Assembly (NCBI GenBank): GCA_950295325.1
Contig: OX485807.1
Span: 1,242,501-1,306,500, forward strand
Length of the DNA stretch: 64,000 bases
Origin: Polytrichum commune
Lineage: Eukaryota; Streptophyta; Polytrichopsida; Polytrichales; Polytrichaceae
Direction of reading: 5' to 3'
The translations under genes were made by a program, and so were the position numbers. The stretch's first letter is position 1. Each line of letters starts with the position of its first letter. The notes under the pieces were generated by a model. It saw nothing but the letters and a program-made list of their open reading frames with translations, was not told where the DNA came from and searched no databases. Below are positions 61,196 through 64,000 of this stretch, piece by piece.

Positions 61196-63038
61196 TTCTC
61201 ACCTGACTTTATATAAAACCTCATTGTTAACCTAAAACTCATTGACATAAGCAGAACCAACCTTGTTCACACTAAGTGTAGGCTCGGTCAAGATATCCTC
61301 CTCCGGCATACCGTAGCTTTCTAGAAGCTTGGGCAAAAAATAATTAATTTTAAAGGTGCCTAAGTTTTTGGGATTCTAATTTCGTTGAGTGTCCAAAAAA
61401 AAAGGGATAACATTCAAAGAGTGCCTACAATCACAATATCCTCATAGATGAAATTAGAAAAACCATCCATAAATTATAAAAATGACTTGGATGAATGTCT
61501 AACATATTTTAAATTACTTTTTTTAACTGTCCAAATTTAGAATAATATTTTATGGACTACCTAACTTACTTTTACACTTTAATTAATTATTAGGTATAAA
61601 GGTGCCCACTAGAGAGCTGTAATATTCACTTCGCCTTTTTCTTCACTGGGCCGGCATTTCAATCCTTATTGGTGCCACATGTGCATGTCTCACCTTACCA
61701 ATTCACCCACCTTCTTACATAGTCCAGCTCAGGGCTCGGGGGAAGCGGCCCGGTTGAAGTTGGAGACTTCAGGAGAATTACCGATCATGTTAGAGGAATC
61801 TGTGGAAGAATACACCTGAAATGAATAAAGCACGACCGGAAGATGTCAACATGTAAGTGATTAGATTTAGAACCACTAGGATCTTGACCGACTGACTGTG
61901 CCCAACAACTTCCCGGGCACTGGTCGAGCTGTGTCTACACACCCAGGCCTCAACTGTCGAGACCTTGTCGCTCAGCACACACACGGAGCACCCTCACCAG
62001 CATGATCCACCCACCCACTACAGGACACCATCGCTGCCAACCAACATTCACAAAGTCTGTTGCCGCACCTCAGAACAATGCAACAATTCCGCGCCAAATC
62101 GGGCTTTCATTTCTTTCTCTTCTTCAGATCCAATGCCCTGTCACCCCGCCCCGACTCATGAAAAGCTTCAGACACCAGCACGTGCCTGTCCTCGAACCAA
62201 TGTCTACATTGAACAGGCGTAATCCATTGTCGCAGCTTTGAAATTTTCTCTCTGCCTCACTTCGGAAGAAATAACATCAGTGTATGTGAGCAATGGTATC
62301 AGGTGAATGCCGTTCCCATAATATGTTTAATCCCCTTCGGAGTCCCTGACCGGATGCAACCTAGGTGCTAAAATCAAGCAGCCCTGATGAAGTGATTTCA
62401 AAAATCCTCATCTCTGCCAAAATGAATCGCATTGCCTGCAATCAGGTTGCACTTAATTAGTCTAACCTCTGCCATTTATAACCATGTCTCACCTCCAACA
62501 CATGCTTTGCTGGGGATTGTTAGTTTTGATTTTTCTCTGTTTATTCAGTTGTTACCAATTACCTCCAGTATTGGCATCCAACTTGCTGCCATCACTTTGG
62601 CTACAGGCATAAAATGTAAGTTTTGAATGCCACCTGTAAGCTAAACCAGGGGCCTACCATCCAACTACAAATAATGATATATCGGGCCCTACATATTCAC
62701 TGGATATAAATGTAACTTCATTTTGTGCTCTTTGTTTTGTGCTTATGCTTCACTGTCCATACTCTCCCTAATCACGTACCTAATAATGCTCACATATTCT
62801 CACTCATCTTGGTCACAATTATCGAATAGCGAATTCTCTGCCACCTACTGTACTTACATTTCTTAATATTGTTTCAGGTGCATCATAAACTTCAAAATTG
62901 GAATGTGAATTTTATGTGGTTCATCTGTACTTCTTTGGAGTAGTGGTTGGTTTGGAGGATGTAGCGATTTCATAGCATTTGTGTCAGCAATGCTTATATA
63001 TCATTCTCCTCAACGTCCAAGAATCTCTTTCATAATCC
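61196..63038. other. Left part of a 2.46-kb insert splitting the duplicated block
   Basis: Not present in copy 1 of the duplication. It begins TGGCCCTTTCTCACC. A small MITE-like piece is at 61331-61607 (listed separately). 61640-62350 is GC-richer, without a recognisable gene. Confidence 0.45.
61331..61607. mobile_element. Possible MITE related to the 20976-21894 element
   Basis: Ends GGGCA...AATAATTAATT and the inverse AATTAATTATT...TGCCC. Outer AGCT(T/C)TCTAG is also inverted. The right arm TTTAATTAATTATT preceded by ACTTTT.CACTTT resembles the right arm of the 20976-21894 element. Target duplication not resolved. Confidence 0.35.
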
Positions 63039-63651
63039 TTGCAGTACATCAAAGAAACGTCTTCATTGCTGGAGGTGCCTATATTGGATGATGATGTTGG
63101 CCACTTTATAGTTCAACTAAATCGTACCGCAGCCGCAGCCTTGCATTGCTTTAGGGTATGCAACAACATTATTTCCAATGACACTGCACTTGGGTATTGG
63201 ATAAAGTCACATTCCACAACTTGCTTCTCACGGTTCGTCTTGGAGGTATACAACGATGATAGGTGGTCATTGTTTTCCCGATAACCAAAGACTTTATGCT
63301 TCAGCTCTCAAACCAATTACGTCCCTACCTCCAAAAGAATAACGCAACGTGTTGCCTTGCAATACCTACATTGTTTAGGGTTGCTTGCACTTTATTTAAA
63401 TTGGCCCAAGATTCAAGTATGACTTTGTGTTTGGAACTATTTGCAATGGGTGTATCTATTGTTTCTAGTGTCATTCACAAAACTTGCCATGCTATTAATA
63501 TAGCATTGAGGCACGAGATTTTGTAGCCTACTGATCAACGTCTCTTACAAATTTAAAATGAATTTAAAATATCATGTGGCTTGCCATCCATGGTTGGTGC
63601 AATAAATGACACTCATATATCTCTATCCAAGCCTAGGGTAGGGCCCAAAGA
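63039..63651 (+). mobile_element. PIF/Harbinger transposase fragment (DDE_Tnp_4 type), broken
   Basis: Frames read YNDDRWSLFSR, KDFMLQLSNQLRPYLQK, RVACTLFKLAQDSSMTLC, ELFAMGVSIVSSVIHKTCHA, then PTDQRL and CGLPSMVGAINDTHISLSKP. This is the HARBI1-like order: N-terminal LRP helix, helix-turn-helix, then the region of the first catalytic Asp (normally GAIDGTHI). That Asp is Asn here. A stop follows RHEIL at 63526, another lies before NEFKISCGL, and the frame shifts earlier. It ends abruptly at about 63651, where DUF247-tail sequence begins, so the rest of the DDE domain is missing. Confidence 0.8.
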
Positions 63652-64000
63652 GGAGAGATGGGGTTGCATCCCATTTGAACCAATGACAAATACATATGAA
63701 CTTTGGGTCAGTGTGCCTAATGTTACAAATTGGGTGGAAGAAAGGTCTTGAGTATAACAACCTTAGAATTTCAAATTGGAAATTATATCCTCAAAGCTTT
63801 ACATATTTTATCACTTTTGTCAATGCCAAGGAAAACTTCCCTTGAGGTCAAATTTCAATTTGGGTAATTGTAATATTTTGAGGCTTAAATGCATGTCAAT
63901 GGGGGTATCCATGCAAAATTTCCCTTCAAATGAGATATGCTTAATTGGAGGCCCTTACATAGTTATGCATAGTTTATTGCAAGAGGGTCATAATGAATCT
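63652..64000 (-). pseudogene. DUF247 3'-end fragment / segmental duplication copy 2b, cut by the window edge
   Basis: Nearly the same as 50190-50563: GAGGAGAGATGGGGTTGCAT, AAGAAAGGTCTTGAGTAT, TTTTGTCAATGCCAAGGAAA, GCATGTCAATGGGGGTA, ATAGTTATGCAT. On the minus strand the first ~200 bp correspond to the DUF247 C-terminus (VIGSNGMQPH). It is broken and continues beyond the window. Confidence 0.7.

Overview
This window looks like nuclear DNA of a land plant. The evidence is an intron-rich gene for a chloroplast FtsH-like AAA protein (FTSHI4 type), a plant-specific DUF247 gene, spliceosomal GT-AG introns of roughly 100-800 bp, AT-rich intergenic DNA, and typical plant transposon fossils (CACTA, Mutator-like, Harbinger, Ty3/gypsy). 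I cannot name the genus. Intron sizes and divergence from the Arabidopsis proteins I remember would fit a bryophyte, lycophyte or fern, but this is inference.

Layout. 0.3-2.4 kb is a tandem array with a ~360-bp unit. It leads into a multi-exon gene (2.5-6.8 kb) whose C-terminal half resembles a beta-class (permuted) N4/N6 DNA methyltransferase. That gene carries two in-frame stops and one shift, has a near-perfect CACTA hairpin element in an intron, and its 3' end is duplicated in tandem (to 8.3 kb). From 10.5 to 19.2 kb runs a complete 19-exon FTSHI4-like gene on the plus strand. Its 5' flank is duplicated, and its first intron is triplicated together with the acceptor site. From 20.9 to 26.5 kb lie a TIR element and a badly decayed minus-strand coding region. 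From 36.7 down to 28.9 kb, on the minus strand, is a complete 18-exon BUB1 checkpoint kinase gene. A 960-bp Mutator-like element with a 9-bp target duplication sits about 1 kb upstream of its ATG.

The second half is gene-poor: a degenerate repeat field (39.4-41 kb), unassigned AT-rich DNA, a broken Ty3/gypsy fossil (47.6-49.2 kb), then a DUF247 family neighbourhood. One DUF247 gene is open (54.1-55.6 kb, minus). At least three decayed copies or 3' fragments of it lie at 50.2-51.6, 59.2-59.4 and 63.65 kb to the window end, all on the same strand. Large blocks around them are duplicated (49.2-50.6 kb recurs at 60.3-61.2 plus 63.65-64.0 kb). The second block is split by a 2.46-kb stretch that holds a Harbinger transposase relic.

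The two intact house-keeping genes are functionally unrelated: FTSHI4 acts in the plastid envelope/import-motor system and BUB1 in the spindle checkpoint. They are transcribed towards each other with about 9.7 kb between their stop codons. I saw no tRNA, rRNA or CRISPR. Splice models were built by hand from frame continuity and GT-AG sites; both large models close to an exact multiple of three.
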